From: a bacterium | GTDB lineage: Bacteria; Vulcanimicrobiota; JABDET01 | Direction: 5' to 3' | NCBI GenBank assembly: GCA_021817145.1 | Contig: JAKAVV010000009.1 | Coordinates: 26,286-90,285, forward strand | Length of the DNA stretch: 64,000 nt | Shown here: positions 23,177 to 32,304 of the stretch, piece after piece | Layout of the letters: each line of letters opens with the position of its first letter | Position numbering within the stretch: position 1 is the stretch's first letter | Translations under genes and position numbers: made by a program | Notes under the pieces: model-generated | Told to the model about the DNA's origin: nothing | Database searches by the model: none | What the model saw: only the letters and a program-made list of their open reading frames with translations

Positions 23177-23230
23177 GCAGCCACTGCAATACTGCCAGAC
23201 TGGGTCAGCACTTCAGCAGCTCATAGATGA
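23177..23230 (+). repeat. Repeat shared with the ackA upstream region, copy 1
   Basis: GCAGCCACTGCAATACTGCC and the following 34 bp recur at 24473-24535 with one substitution and a 9-bp insertion. This suggests a duplication linked to the island boundary. Confidence 0.8.
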
Positions 23231-23276
23231 GATGTAATGAAGAAAAGGTATTTCTAGAATTTTCAGATCTGTTATG

Positions 23277-23467
23277 TTATAGAAAGGGGAGGAAGGTTGT
23301 AACCACATTGACTGCTGCATGAGCGATGCCATTGATAATTAAATTTCTTCTCCATAGATAAAGAACACCTAGAAGCAGTCCTAAAAGAGTTGAAGGACTG
23401 TAATCGCATATCCTCTATAAATGCTTTCTTCTACAATACCGGCAAAAAGAGTCATGCCAATGACCAT
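23277..23467 (-). pseudogene. CPBP intramembrane protease remnant
   Basis: On the minus strand one frame gives MVIGMTLFAGIVEESIYRGY, with the EExxxRG motif of CPBP proteases. After a frameshift another frame gives GLLLGVLYLWRRNL then INGIAHAAVNVV, the usual end of such proteins with the metal-binding His. The N-terminal helices are not found upstream. It is a frameshifted relic. Confidence 0.6.
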
Positions 23468-23524
23468 TGGAATCACTTAAGAATTATAATGGGGCTGCCC
23501 AAGAGGGAATTGATGAGAAATTCA

Positions 23525-23761
23525 CTAAATCATTTTATCGAAGTGAATTCTAAACTGACGAGGTCCCAATACTTCCAAAATTCCTTTGTTAAGCCAATTC
23601 TGATGCCGCTCCTTATCAGCCTGGATTAAAAACTCCCTTTCTTCCAGGTCTCTAGGTCTTCGTGAAATTTTTCTTTCCTTTATTTCAACGAGAATGTCCA
23701 AATTGCGGGCAATCAATTCTCGCTTTTTTCTCATAAACTCTGAATAGGTATAAGTTTTCAT
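23525..23761 (-). CDS. Small charged protein, partner of the nucleotidyltransferase
   Basis: This is a 78-residue, strongly charged, helix-rich protein (KKRELIARNLDILVEIKERK). Its start overlaps the stop of the upstream nucleotidyltransferase gene by 4 bp (ATGA), so the two are translationally coupled. Small partners overlapping nucleotidyltransferase genes are typical of toxin-antitoxin or abortive-infection pairs, but I do not recognise this family. It sits inside the island between atpA and ackA. Confidence 0.6.
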   Translation of the reverse strand: MKTYTYSEFMRKKRELIARNLDILVEIKERKISRRPRDLEEREFLIQADKERHQNWLNKGILEVLGPRQFRIHFDKMI

Positions 23762-24339
23762 GATGTTTTTATCTCATTTTTTAACTTTTCCAAAGCTTGG
23801 GATGTTTTTTCCTCTAAAGCTCTCTTTTGAAGATAATTCCAGTCAAGGTCTTTTTGATAAAGAGCAAGGAGTTCTTTTGCCCATCTACCATCCTCGTCAG
23901 ATTTCCAGTGTACATAAGCATTAAGCCGATCTAAAATCATATCTTCTTGTCCAATAAAGTATATTCTACATTCTTCCAATTCAACACAATTCAAATGTTC
24001 CTCTTCTCCTTGAGTCAAAGAACTTCCAGGAATTTCAACGAAAAGATCAAGCTCAGAATGATGCCAGTATCTTCCTTTTTTTTGGAAGCCAGCAGTTTCA
24101 AGATAATCCCCTGGAAGATCTCGATTGGAGCATATCAGGTCAATGTCTCCTGTTGAATATCCTCCTGTGGTGTAAAATTCCACAGCCTGTCCTCCAGTAA
24201 TAACAGGGCGAACCTTGTGAAATTCAAGAGCTTTTGTAAAATAAGCCATAAACTTCAATCTCCGCTCAAAAGGACTTTTAACCTTAAACAGTTCATTAAC
24301 ACGAACTTTCCATTCTGTTTTACGCTTTAGTTCATCCAT
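23758..24339 (-). CDS. Nucleotidyltransferase-fold protein (DUF6036/AbiEii-like)
   Basis: The 193-residue protein carries a nucleotidyltransferase core: VITGGQAVEFYTTGGYSTGDID near residues 46-67, with the G-G and D-x-D elements (GDIDL), and a later acidic strand ELDLFVEI. This fold occurs in antitoxin or toxin enzymes of the AbiE and MenA type that modify tRNA or proteins, and in DUF6036 proteins. The 4-bp overlap with the downstream 78-residue gene supports a two-gene unit. Substrate and biological role are not visible. Confidence 0.7.
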   Translation of the reverse strand: MDELKRKTEWKVRVNELFKVKSPFERRLKFMAYFTKALEFHKVRPVITGGQAVEFYTTGGYSTGDIDLICSNRDLPGDYLETAGFQKKGRYWHHSELDLFVEIPGSSLTQGEEEHLNCVELEECRIYFIGQEDMILDRLNAYVHWKSDEDGRWAKELLALYQKDLDWNYLQKRALEEKTSQALEKLKNEIKTS

Positions 24340-24412
24340 TTTTTCAGCTCAATACTTTCTTTTCTTAAGAGAGTAAATTATTCTCTAAAGATGTCATTCC
24401 TGTTGTTTCTGA

Positions 24413-24463
24413 ACATTTTCTGATATTAACCTTCTTGACCCTTCTAAAACTGATATCTTGTTA
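24413..24463 (+). repeat. Island-flanking direct repeat, right copy
   Basis: This matches 19391-19441 at 50 of 51 positions. It lies about 85 bp upstream of ackA. Both copies contain TTGACC and could carry promoter elements. Confidence 0.9.
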
Positions 24464-24472
24464 TTACCTCAG

Positions 24473-24535
24473 GCAGCCACTGCAATACTGCCAGACGGGG
24501 TCAGCACTTCAGCAGCTTCGGCAGCTCATAGATGA
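24473..24535 (+). repeat. Repeat shared with 23177-23230, copy 2
   Basis: The block GCAGCCACTGCAATACTGCC and following sequence immediately precedes the ackA coding region. It differs from copy 1 by one base and a 9-bp insertion (TTCGGCAGC) that repeats the preceding CAGC element. Confidence 0.8.
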
Positions 24536-24546
24536 AAGGAATTGAA

Positions 24547-25812
24547 GTGAAGTTCACTAAGTTATTGAGTTTGATGGATGATGAACTTATTCTTGTTTTG
24601 AACAGCGGGTCTTCAAGCATTAAGTTTTCTGTTTTCAATAGCAGTGAATTTCTAAGTAGAGGCAAACCTTTAGATCGTTTTCTGAGAGGGGAAATTGAGC
24701 GGATTGGAGGAGATAATCCGTCCTTCAGCTGCACAGAGGATCGTTCCCATGAATTTCATGCTTTCCCTTTAAATGTCTCGACTCACAGTGATGCCGCTGA
24801 TTTTTTGATTCAGTGGATTGGACAGAAGTTTTCTTTTTCTTCTTTTTCAGGGGTAGGACATCGGGTTGTTCACGGAGGGGATAAGTATGCGGCTCCTGCT
24901 CTTGTTACTGCTGAACTTTTAGAGGATCTGCGAAAATTCAGCGCTTTTGATCCGGATCACCTTCCCGCTGAAATCGCTGTGATGACAAAGATTCAAACCA
25001 ATTTTCCTGACGCCATTCAGGCAGCTTGTTTTGACACAGCGTTTCATCACGATCTTCCTCCTGTGGCAAAAATTTTACCAATTCCTCGGCATTATCAAAG
25101 GAGAGGAGTTAGAAAGTACGGGTTTCACGGGATTTCCTATGCTTTCCTTTTAGAGGAATTGAAAAGATTAGGTGGAGAGAAAGAGGCGGAGAGTCGGGTT
25201 GTTTTCGCTCATCTGGGCAGCGGTGCCAGTTTGGCAGCAGTGCATCATGGGGAATGTTTAGATACCAGTATGAGTTTTACTCCTGTTTCAGGGGTTCCAA
25301 TGAGCACAAGATCAGGGGATTTAGATCCGGGTTTATTTTGGTATTTTATCAAAACTGAAGGGATGACCCCTTTAGAATTTAATCAGATGGTGAATACACA
25401 GTCAGGCCTTTTGGGGATTTCTGAAACAAGTTCTGATATCAAAGAGCTATTGGAATTCGAAAAAAAAGATCCGAGAGCAGAGGAAGCAGTGGCTTATTTC
25501 TGCTTCCAGGTTAAAAAATGGATCGGATCATTTGCAGCTGTTTTAGGTGGGATTGATACCCTTGTTTTTTCAGGAGGGATTGGAGAAAATGCGGCTGTTA
25601 TCAGAGAGAGGATCTGCAGTCATTTAGAATTTTTAGGGATTCAATTGGATCCAGAATTCAATAGAAGAAATGCTCCAATTATCTCGGATCAGGGCAGCAG
25701 AGCAAGGGTCAGAGTCATAAAAACAGATGAAGAGGTTATGATTGCAAAGGACGTTTGTAAAGTTTTGAGAAAGTTAAAATCGCTGAAGAGGAGAAAAGGA
25801 GGAAGTACATGA
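24547..25812 (+). CDS. ackA: Acetate kinase
   Basis: The enzyme interconverts acetyl phosphate plus ADP and acetate plus ATP. The motifs of the ASKHA fold are present: [12 protein letters not shown] at the N-terminus, [10 protein letters not shown], and [14 protein letters not shown] near the C-terminus. Three starts are possible: ATG 24532, GTG 24547 with AAGGA six bases upstream, and ATG 24574 directly before the conserved core without a ribosome-binding site. The GTG is preferred. The stop overlaps the phosphoketolase start by 4 bp, so the two are co-translated and form a short ATP-yielding route. Confidence 0.95.
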   Translation: MKFTKLLSLMDDELILVLNSGSSSIKFSVFNSSEFLSRGKPLDRFLRGEIERIGGDNPSFSCTEDRSHEFHAFPLNVSTHSDAADFLIQWIGQKFSFSSFSGVGHRVVHGGDKYAAPALVTAELLEDLRKFSAFDPDHLPAEIAVMTKIQTNFPDAIQAACFDTAFHHDLPPVAKILPIPRHYQRRGVRKYGFHGISYAFLLEELKRLGGEKEAESRVVFAHLGSGASLAAVHHGECLDTSMSFTPVSGVPMSTRSGDLDPGLFWYFIKTEGMTPLEFNQMVNTQSGLLGISETSSDIKELLEFEKKDPRAEEAVAYFCFQVKKWIGSFAAVLGGIDTLVFSGGIGENAAVIRERICSHLEFLGIQLDPEFNRRNAPIISDQGSRARVRVIKTDEEVMIAKDVCKVLRKLKSLKRRKGGST

Positions 25813-28175
25813 CTTATCCGCTTTCTGAAGATGAACTCAATAAAATCAATGCGTATTGGAGAGCAGCCAATTATCTTTCCGTTGGGCAGATTTATCTTCG
25901 GGATAATCCGCTTTTGAAAGAAGCTTTGAAAAGAGAGCATATTAAATCTCGGCTTCTAGGGCATTGGGGGACAACTCCTGGATTAAATTTTATTTATGTT
26001 CATTTGAACCGCCTTATTAAAAAACACGATTTGAATTTAATTTATGTGACTGGTCCTGGTCATGGAGGTCCAGGGCTGGTGGCTAACACTTATCTCGAAG
26101 GGACTTATACTGAATTTTACCCCAATATTTCACAAGATGAAGAAGGATTAAAAAGACTTTTCACACAGTTCTCTTATCCTGGAGGAATTCCAAGTCATGT
26201 CGCTCCTGAAACTCCGGGTTCAATTAATGAGGGTGGGGAGCTGGGATATTCGATTGTTCATGCTTATGGGGCTGTTTTCGATAATCCTGATTTACTGGCT
26301 GTCTGCGTGGTTGGAGATGGAGAAGCTGAAACCGGTCCACTTGCAGCAAGCTGGCATTCTAATAAATTTTTAAATCCTGCCCGAGATGGGGCTGTTCTCC
26401 CTATTCTTCATTTAAATGGATATAAAATTGCTAACCCGACGATTTTAGGTCGAATCAGCAGAAAGGAGCTGGAAGATCTGTTTCAGGGATATGGTTATCA
26501 CCCTTATTTTGTGGAAGGAGAGGAACCTGGAGCTCTGCATAATAGGATGGCAGCTGTTTTTGAAGAGATTTTAGAAGAGATTCGGAACATTCAAGAAAAG
26601 GCGCGGAAAGATGGGATTCAGAAAAGACCTGAATGGCCGATGATAATTTTTCGAACCCCAAAAGGATGGACTGGACCTAAAGTTGTGGATGGGCTTTCTG
26701 TTGAAGGGAGTTTCCGGGCTCATCAGGTTCCTGTCGCAGATTTTGACAAAAAACCAGAGCATTTAAAAATTCTTGAATCCTGGCTTAAAAGCTATCATCC
26801 CGAAGAGCTGTTCGATGATTCAGGCAGATTGAAAAAAGAGTTAGCTGAATTAGCCCCTCAAGGGGAGAGGAGAATGGGAGCAAACCCTCATGCCAATGGT
26901 GGAATTTTACTCCGAGATCTGCGCATGCCGGATTTTACGCGGTATGCTGTAAAAGTCGAAAAGCCGGGTCAGATTTCAGCAGAAGGAACGCGAATTCTCG
27001 GCGAATTTGCGCGGGACATTTTAAAACAGAATCCAAAGAATTTTAGAGTATTTGGTCCTGATGAAACAGCATCGAATCGTTTAGATCATGTTTTTGAGAC
27101 AACAGATAGAGCATGGATGGCTGAAATTTTTCAAGGGGATGACCATCTTTCTCCCGATGGAAGAGTCATGGAAGTGTTAAGCGAGCATTTGATAGAAGGC
27201 TGGTTAGAAGGGTATCTCCTGACAGGAAGGCATGGGCTTTTTTCTTGTTATGAAGCGTTTATCCATATTGTGGATTCGATGTTTAATCAACATGCTAAAT
27301 GGTTAAAAGTGTCTCGTGAAATCCCCTGGAGGCGTCCCATTTCTTCTTTAAACATTCTTTTGACCTCTCATGTTTGGAGACAGGACCACAATGGGTTCAG
27401 CCACCAGGATCCGGGATTTATTGATCATGTTGTTAATAAAAAAGCGGACATTATTCGGGTTTATCTTCCTCCTGATGCCAATACCCTTTTATCCACAGCT
27501 GATCACTGCTTTAGAAGCCGGAATTATGTGAATGTCATTATTGCGGGAAAGCAGCCTGAATTACAGTGGCTGGATATGGATGCTGCAATTAAGCACTGCA
27601 CAGCAGGGTTGGGGATCTGGGAATGGGCATCAAATGACAAAGGGAGTGAACCTGATTTAGTGATGGCGTGCGCTGGAGATGTGCCGACTTTAGAAACCTT
27701 AGCCAGTGTTAAGATCTTGAGGGAAGTGGCTCCAGATTTAAAAATTAGAGTTGTCAATATTGTGGATTTAATGACCATTCAACCTCAGAGTGAACACCCT
27801 CATGGATTGAGCGATAAAGATTTTGACGATTTGTTTACAAAAGATAAGCCGATTATTTTCGCTTTTCACGGGTACCCCTGGCTTATTCACCGCCTAACAT
27901 ACCGCCGCTCCAATCATAAAAATCTTCATGTGCGCGGATATAAAGAAGAAGGGACAACAACAACCCCTTTTGATATGGTTGTGTTAAATGAAATGGATCG
28001 GTTTCATCTTGCAGCCGATGCTGCGGATAGAGTCCCAGCTCTTAAATCTCAGGCAGCTTATCTTAAACAGTTTGTGAGAGACAAGCTTTTGGAACATAAA
28101 GAATACATTCGAAAATATGGGGAAGACATGCCAGAAATCCAAAACTGGAAATGGAAGGATAAAGTGAAAATATGA
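25809..28175 (+). CDS. xfp: Phosphoketolase (xylulose-5-P / fructose-6-P)
   Basis: The 788-residue thiamin-diphosphate enzyme cleaves xylulose 5-phosphate or fructose 6-phosphate with phosphate into acetyl phosphate plus a sugar phosphate. Family signatures are [38 protein letters not shown] and, in the C-terminal half, [12 protein letters not shown]. Overlap with ackA gives the phosphoketolase-acetate kinase pair that makes one ATP per sugar cleaved. Which sugar phosphate is favoured cannot be read from sequence. The stop overlaps the next gene (HlyD-like) by 4 bp. Confidence 0.97.
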   Translation: MTYPLSEDELNKINAYWRAANYLSVGQIYLRDNPLLKEALKREHIKSRLLGHWGTTPGLNFIYVHLNRLIKKHDLNLIYVTGPGHGGPGLVANTYLEGTYTEFYPNISQDEEGLKRLFTQFSYPGGIPSHVAPETPGSINEGGELGYSIVHAYGAVFDNPDLLAVCVVGDGEAETGPLAASWHSNKFLNPARDGAVLPILHLNGYKIANPTILGRISRKELEDLFQGYGYHPYFVEGEEPGALHNRMAAVFEEILEEIRNIQEKARKDGIQKRPEWPMIIFRTPKGWTGPKVVDGLSVEGSFRAHQVPVADFDKKPEHLKILESWLKSYHPEELFDDSGRLKKELAELAPQGERRMGANPHANGGILLRDLRMPDFTRYAVKVEKPGQISAEGTRILGEFARDILKQNPKNFRVFGPDETASNRLDHVFETTDRAWMAEIFQGDDHLSPDGRVMEVLSEHLIEGWLEGYLLTGRHGLFSCYEAFIHIVDSMFNQHAKWLKVSREIPWRRPISSLNILLTSHVWRQDHNGFSHQDPGFIDHVVNKKADIIRVYLPPDANTLLSTADHCFRSRNYVNVIIAGKQPELQWLDMDAAIKHCTAGLGIWEWASNDKGSEPDLVMACAGDVPTLETLASVKILREVAPDLKIRVVNIVDLMTIQPQSEHPHGLSDKDFDDLFTKDKPIIFAFHGYPWLIHRLTYRRSNHKNLHVRGYKEEGTTTTPFDMVVLNEMDRFHLAADAADRVPALKSQAAYLKQFVRDKLLEHKEYIRKYGEDMPEIQNWKWKDKVKI

Positions 28176-29314
28176 AAAGATTGAGAAAAGTTTTTTTCGT
28201 TTTTATTCTTGCGGCAGGGTTAAGCTTGGCTGTTTTTTTCGTGTATAAAATCTATTTTAAACCTCATTCTGCAGCCCTTGTTGTTTATGGAAATATAGAA
28301 GCCACGACCGTTAATTTAAGTTTTCAAATTCCAGGATTGATGGTTAAGAGATTGGCTCGCCAGGGTGATTTAATTAAAAAGGGGGAGGTGGCTGCCCTCC
28401 TGGATAAAAGTGATTTGAAGAAAGAAGTGGCAGAACAGAAAGCGAATGTAAAAGCTGCTAAATGGGCATTAAAAGAGCTTCTGCGCGGATCCCGTTCTGA
28501 AGATATTGCTCAAGCAAGAGCCCTGGAACGGCAGAAATGGTTTGCTCTCAAAGAATTATTGAAGGGATCCCGTTCTGAAGATATTGCTAAAGCAAGAGCA
28601 GCGGCAGTCCAGGCAAGGGTTTCCATGTTAAGAGCTGAAAGCGAGTATAAACGAGAAAAGCAGTTATACCTCCAGGGATTTATTTCTGCTCAAGATGAGA
28701 TCAATGAAAAATCATCGTATAGAACCGCTGCTATGGAGTATAGACAAGAAATGGAAAATTACAAGGAGGTTCTGCGCGGACCGCGGATTGAGGATATCCA
28801 GCAGTCTGAAGAAGCCTTGAGGCAGGCAAAAGAAAATTTGAAAGAGGTTTTAAAAGGTCCTAGAATTGAAGAGATTCAGCAAGCTCGCGCTCGATTGAAA
28901 TCTGCGAAAGCCCTGTTAGCTCAAGCTGAAATCAATTTGGGGTACGCGACTTTGAGGTCTCCTCTTTCAGGGGTGGTTTTAAGCAGAGATTCTGAGTCAG
29001 GAGAGTATCTTTATGCAGGTACACCTGTTGTTACTGCCGCGAATTTAAGTCATGTTTGGCTCAGGGGTTATGTTGATGAAAAAGATCTAGGGAAGATTAA
29101 ATACCATGAACCTGCAGAAGTAACGACAGATACTTATCCTGGAAAGGTTTTTAAGGGATGGGTAGCTTTTATTTCTTCAGAAGCTGAGTTCACCCCTAAG
29201 ACTGTTCAAACTAGAAGGGAAAGAGCAACTCTGGTTTATCGCATCAGAGTGGATGTAAAGAATCCCGGGTTTGTGTTAAAACCTGGGATGCCTGCAAAAG
29301 CGGAGCTCTATTAA
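28172..29314 (+). CDS. HlyD/YbhG-type membrane fusion protein of an ABC exporter
   Basis: The 380-residue periplasmic adaptor has an N-terminal membrane anchor (about residues 8-26), a first barrel half with [16 protein letters not shown], and a helical hairpin. Then come the second lipoyl/barrel half ([19 protein letters not shown]) and a beta domain. The hairpin contains four copies of a 15-residue motif ([60 protein letters not shown]), a trace of internal duplication. It overlaps xfp by 4 bp and the first ATPase by 1 bp. With the next four genes it forms a YbhGFSR-like system; in E. coli that system is linked to cephalosporin and sodium/lithium efflux. Confidence 0.9.
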   Translation: MKRLRKVFFVFILAAGLSLAVFFVYKIYFKPHSAALVVYGNIEATTVNLSFQIPGLMVKRLARQGDLIKKGEVAALLDKSDLKKEVAEQKANVKAAKWALKELLRGSRSEDIAQARALERQKWFALKELLKGSRSEDIAKARAAAVQARVSMLRAESEYKREKQLYLQGFISAQDEINEKSSYRTAAMEYRQEMENYKEVLRGPRIEDIQQSEEALRQAKENLKEVLKGPRIEEIQQARARLKSAKALLAQAEINLGYATLRSPLSGVVLSRDSESGEYLYAGTPVVTAANLSHVWLRGYVDEKDLGKIKYHEPAEVTTDTYPGKVFKGWVAFISSEAEFTPKTVQTRRERATLVYRIRVDVKNPGFVLKPGMPAKAELY

Positions 29315-30237
29315 TGGATGTCATTTCTGTTCAATCTCTTTCCAAATCTTTTGGGAGTATTCAGGCAGTCAATGAATTATCTTTTTCGGTCTCACAAGGA
29401 GAGATTTTCGGATTGGTAGGTCCTGATGGTGCGGGAAAAACAACAACCATGCGTATGCTGACAGGGATTATGCTCCCTGATTCAGGAACGATCAAGGTTC
29501 TTGGAAAAGAGGTGGGGCTTCACTCGAAAAGCGTAAAAGATGAAATTGGTTATATGAGCCAGAGATTTGGACTTTATCCTGATCTTACGGTTATGGAGAA
29601 TCTCCGTTTTTTTGCGGATCTTTATGGGGTTTCTCGAAAAGAAAGGGAGTCTGCCACTGAAAGGCTTTTGACTTTCAGCAGATTGTCCCCTTTTAAAGAT
29701 CGTCCCGCAGGAAAACTTTCAGGAGGAATGAAGCAGAAACTGGGGTTAATGTGCGCTTTAATTCATACCCCAAAAGTTTTATTTCTGGATGAGCCGACGT
29801 TTGGAGTTGATCCTGTATCTCGATACGATTTCTGGCAGATCCTTTACCAGCTTTTAAAAGAACAGGTTACTATTTTTGTTTCTACAGCTTATCTGGATGA
29901 AGCAGAACGGTGCGGGCGGGTTGGATTCATGCACAAAGGGAGTTTACTGACATCTGATTCCCCAGCAAACTTGAAAAAAAGGATGATGGAGAAGATCTTG
30001 GAACTGGAATTAAAAGAAAACAGGCGGGCAGCCGCTTTTCTTCAAAAAGAGTTTGGATCGCGATCCGTTAGTGTTTATGGTGGGAGAATCCATCTGGCAG
30101 TCAAGGATTATGAAAAAAATTCGGAAACAGCTTTGAAATTGCTTCATGCCCAGAATATAAAAGTAGATGCAGTGAGACAAGTAGTCCCCAGCCTTGAAGA
30201 TGTTTTTGTTTACACTCTTTTATCAGTCGAGAACTGA
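29314..30237 (+). CDS. ABC exporter ATPase 1 (YbhF N-terminal-half-like)
   Basis: The 307-residue ATPase has Walker A GPDGAGKTT (Asp in place of the usual Asn), the signature LSGGMKQKL, Walker B VLFLDEPTFGVD, and a C-terminal extension ending in VPSLEDVFVYTL, typical of DrrA/YbhF-type exporters. The start overlaps the adaptor gene stop. With the second ATPase it probably makes a heterodimer, equal to the two halves of the fused YbhF protein. Confidence 0.92.
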   Translation: MDVISVQSLSKSFGSIQAVNELSFSVSQGEIFGLVGPDGAGKTTTMRMLTGIMLPDSGTIKVLGKEVGLHSKSVKDEIGYMSQRFGLYPDLTVMENLRFFADLYGVSRKERESATERLLTFSRLSPFKDRPAGKLSGGMKQKLGLMCALIHTPKVLFLDEPTFGVDPVSRYDFWQILYQLLKEQVTIFVSTAYLDEAERCGRVGFMHKGSLLTSDSPANLKKRMMEKILELELKENRRAAAFLQKEFGSRSVSVYGGRIHLAVKDYEKNSETALKLLHAQNIKVDAVRQVVPSLEDVFVYTLLSVEN

Positions 30238-30238
30238 A

Positions 30239-31174
30239 GTGGATAATTACAGTGTTGTCATCACAAACTTAACAAAGAGATTCGGAAATTTTACAGCTGT
30301 AGATCAATTGAATTTAAAGGTTGAAAAAGGGGAGATCTTTGGTTTTTTAGGACCGAATGGATCAGGGAAATCCACAACGATTCGAATGCTGTGCGGGATT
30401 TTGAATCCGACATCAGGAACAGCGATTGTTGCGGGTTTGGATTTGGCGACTCAGGCTGAAAAAATTAAGTCCAATATTGGATATATGAGCCAGAAGTTCT
30501 CTCTTTACGATGATTTAACCGTTGAACAGAATTTGGATTTTTATGCGGGTATTTATAAAGTGGATCCCCAGAAAAAAGAGGAACGGAAAAATTGGGTGAT
30601 TCGAATGGCGAACTTGGAAGAGCAGAAAGAACGGGTTACAGGAACTCTGCCTGTTGGATGGAAACAGAGATTGGCTTTTGGATGTTCTATTTTACACGAG
30701 CCCAGTATCGTTTTTTTAGATGAGCCCACATCAGGAGTGGACCCCCTTTCCCGAAGAGATTTTTGGAACCTGATCCAGGAGCTGGCAGTCAATGGGATGA
30801 CTGTTTTTGTGACCACTCATTATATGGATGAAGCGGAGTACTGCGATCACCTGGGGCTGATTTATACAGGAAAATTGATTGCTTTGGGGACGCCCGAGGA
30901 TTTGAAAACAAAATATTTTGAAGGGAAACTCATTGAGCTTGTTTGCCCCAGACCTGCTGATGCCCTGGAGCAAATAACAAAGGTGAAAGGGGTTCGGGAT
31001 GCCGCGTTATTTGGCAGCTCCATTCATATTGTGGTTGATGCTGCAGAAATAGTGGAAGAAATTCGTAAAACACTTGTGGCTGAGAAATTCACGATTGAAG
31101 AAATGGAGATCATAACCCCTTCTTTAGAAGATGTTTTTGTTTCTTTAATTCAAGGAATGAGAGGAAATTCTTGA
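30239..31174 (+). CDS. ABC exporter ATPase 2 (YbhF C-terminal-half-like)
   Basis: Walker A is GPNGSGKST, Walker B IVFLDEPTSGVD and the switch His lies in TTHYMDEAE. The signature motif is degenerate, LPVGWKQRL, as is common in the second half of YbhF-like proteins. The GTG at 30239 begins just ahead of the conserved VVITNLTKRFG strand, 2 bp after the first ATPase gene; longer starts overlap it. The C-terminal ITPSLEDVFVSLIQG repeats the extension of the first ATPase. Confidence 0.9.
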   Translation: MDNYSVVITNLTKRFGNFTAVDQLNLKVEKGEIFGFLGPNGSGKSTTIRMLCGILNPTSGTAIVAGLDLATQAEKIKSNIGYMSQKFSLYDDLTVEQNLDFYAGIYKVDPQKKEERKNWVIRMANLEEQKERVTGTLPVGWKQRLAFGCSILHEPSIVFLDEPTSGVDPLSRRDFWNLIQELAVNGMTVFVTTHYMDEAEYCDHLGLIYTGKLIALGTPEDLKTKYFEGKLIELVCPRPADALEQITKVKGVRDAALFGSSIHIVVDAAEIVEEIRKTLVAEKFTIEEMEIITPSLEDVFVSLIQGMRGNS

Positions 31175-32304
31175 AAATCGGGAGACTTTCAGCCATTGCA
31201 AAAAAAGAGTTTCTGCATCTTCTGCGGGATTGGAGAAGCCTTGTCACAGGGATCGGAATTCCGATTTTCATGCTCTTTATGTTTGGTTATGCTCTTTCCT
31301 TAGATGTTAATCATGTTCCAATGGTTATCTGGGATCAAAGCATGACCCCTCAGAGCAGAGATTTAATCAGTCATTTTACAGGCTCCCGTTATTTTTCATT
31401 GATTGGATCTATCAGCAGTTATAAAGAATTGACTCATGCCATTGACAAAGGTACAGCCATGATGGGGCTAGTCATTCCGATTGGTTTTGCGGAAAAAGTG
31501 GAGTCAGGGGGAAAAGCTCAGGTACAGGTTATTTTAGATGGAAGCGATGCGAATACAGCCAGCATTATTCTGGGATATGCGACAGCCATTGTCCAGGGAT
31601 ATTCAACCAAAGTTCAGCTGCAGTATTTAAATCGGTATGGGGAACAGCCATCTATCGGAACTGCTGAACTGGATCCTGTTATCTGGTTTAATCCAAACCT
31701 GGAATCCAAATATTTTCTGGTGCCAGGGCTGATTGTGTTGATTATGATGGTGATAGGAACTCTTCTGACTTCCTTAACCATTGCGAAAGAATGGGAGAAT
31801 GGGACAATAGAACAGCTTCTTTCATCCCCTGCAACCCCTTTTGAAGTGGTGGTCGGCAAATTCATTCCTTATTTTTGCCTGGGAATGCTGGATATGGTGA
31901 TCTGTCTGGCAGTTGGTGTTTTTGTGTTCCATATTGCTTTTCACGGCAGCCTTTTCTTGTTCTTTTTCTTATCAGGGCTTTATTTAAGCGGCACCCTTGG
32001 AACAGGGATGCTGATCAGTATTCTGACCAGAAAACAATTAGTTGCTAATCAAGTGGCAATGATGGTTTCATTTCTTCCCTCTTTTCTTTTGTCAGGTTTC
32101 GTCTTTCCTGTTTCCAATATGCCTAAAATTCTTCAAGCCATCACTTATCTGGTTCCTGCCCGCTACTTCATTATTGTGGTTCGGGGGGTTTATTTAAAAG
32201 GGGTTGGAGTCAGGTCCCTCTGGTTAGAGTCTTTATTTTTACTCCTTTTTGCGGGATTTACTTTTGCCGCTTCTCTTCGTTTTTATAAAAGGAGAATTGA
32301 ATGA
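31171..32304 (+). CDS. ABC-2 type permease, exporter subunit 1 (YbhS/YbhR-like)
   Basis: The 377-residue membrane protein has an N-terminal helix, a large extracytoplasmic domain (about residues 45-175, with VPMVIWDQS and VQVILDGSDANTAS) and five helices at the C-terminus. The conserved KEWENGTIEQLLSSP loop contacts the ATPase, and FVFPVSNMP and LVPARYFI are present. It is a paralog of the next gene, overlaps it by 4 bp and probably forms the heterodimeric channel. The substrate is unknown. Confidence 0.9.
   Translation: MKIGRLSAIAKKEFLHLLRDWRSLVTGIGIPIFMLFMFGYALSLDVNHVPMVIWDQSMTPQSRDLISHFTGSRYFSLIGSISSYKELTHAIDKGTAMMGLVIPIGFAEKVESGGKAQVQVILDGSDANTASIILGYATAIVQGYSTKVQLQYLNRYGEQPSIGTAELDPVIWFNPNLESKYFLVPGLIVLIMMVIGTLLTSLTIAKEWENGTIEQLLSSPATPFEVVVGKFIPYFCLGMLDMVICLAVGVFVFHIAFHGSLFLFFFLSGLYLSGTLGTGMLISILTRKQLVANQVAMMVSFLPSFLLSGFVFPVSNMPKILQAITYLVPARYFIIVVRGVYLKGVGVRSLWLESLFLLLFAGFTFAASLRFYKRRIE

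Noticed and set aside
23390..23629. Plus-strand frame of 79 codons
   Set aside because: It is antisense to a recognisable CPBP remnant and the small charged gene, with no family or ribosome-binding site.
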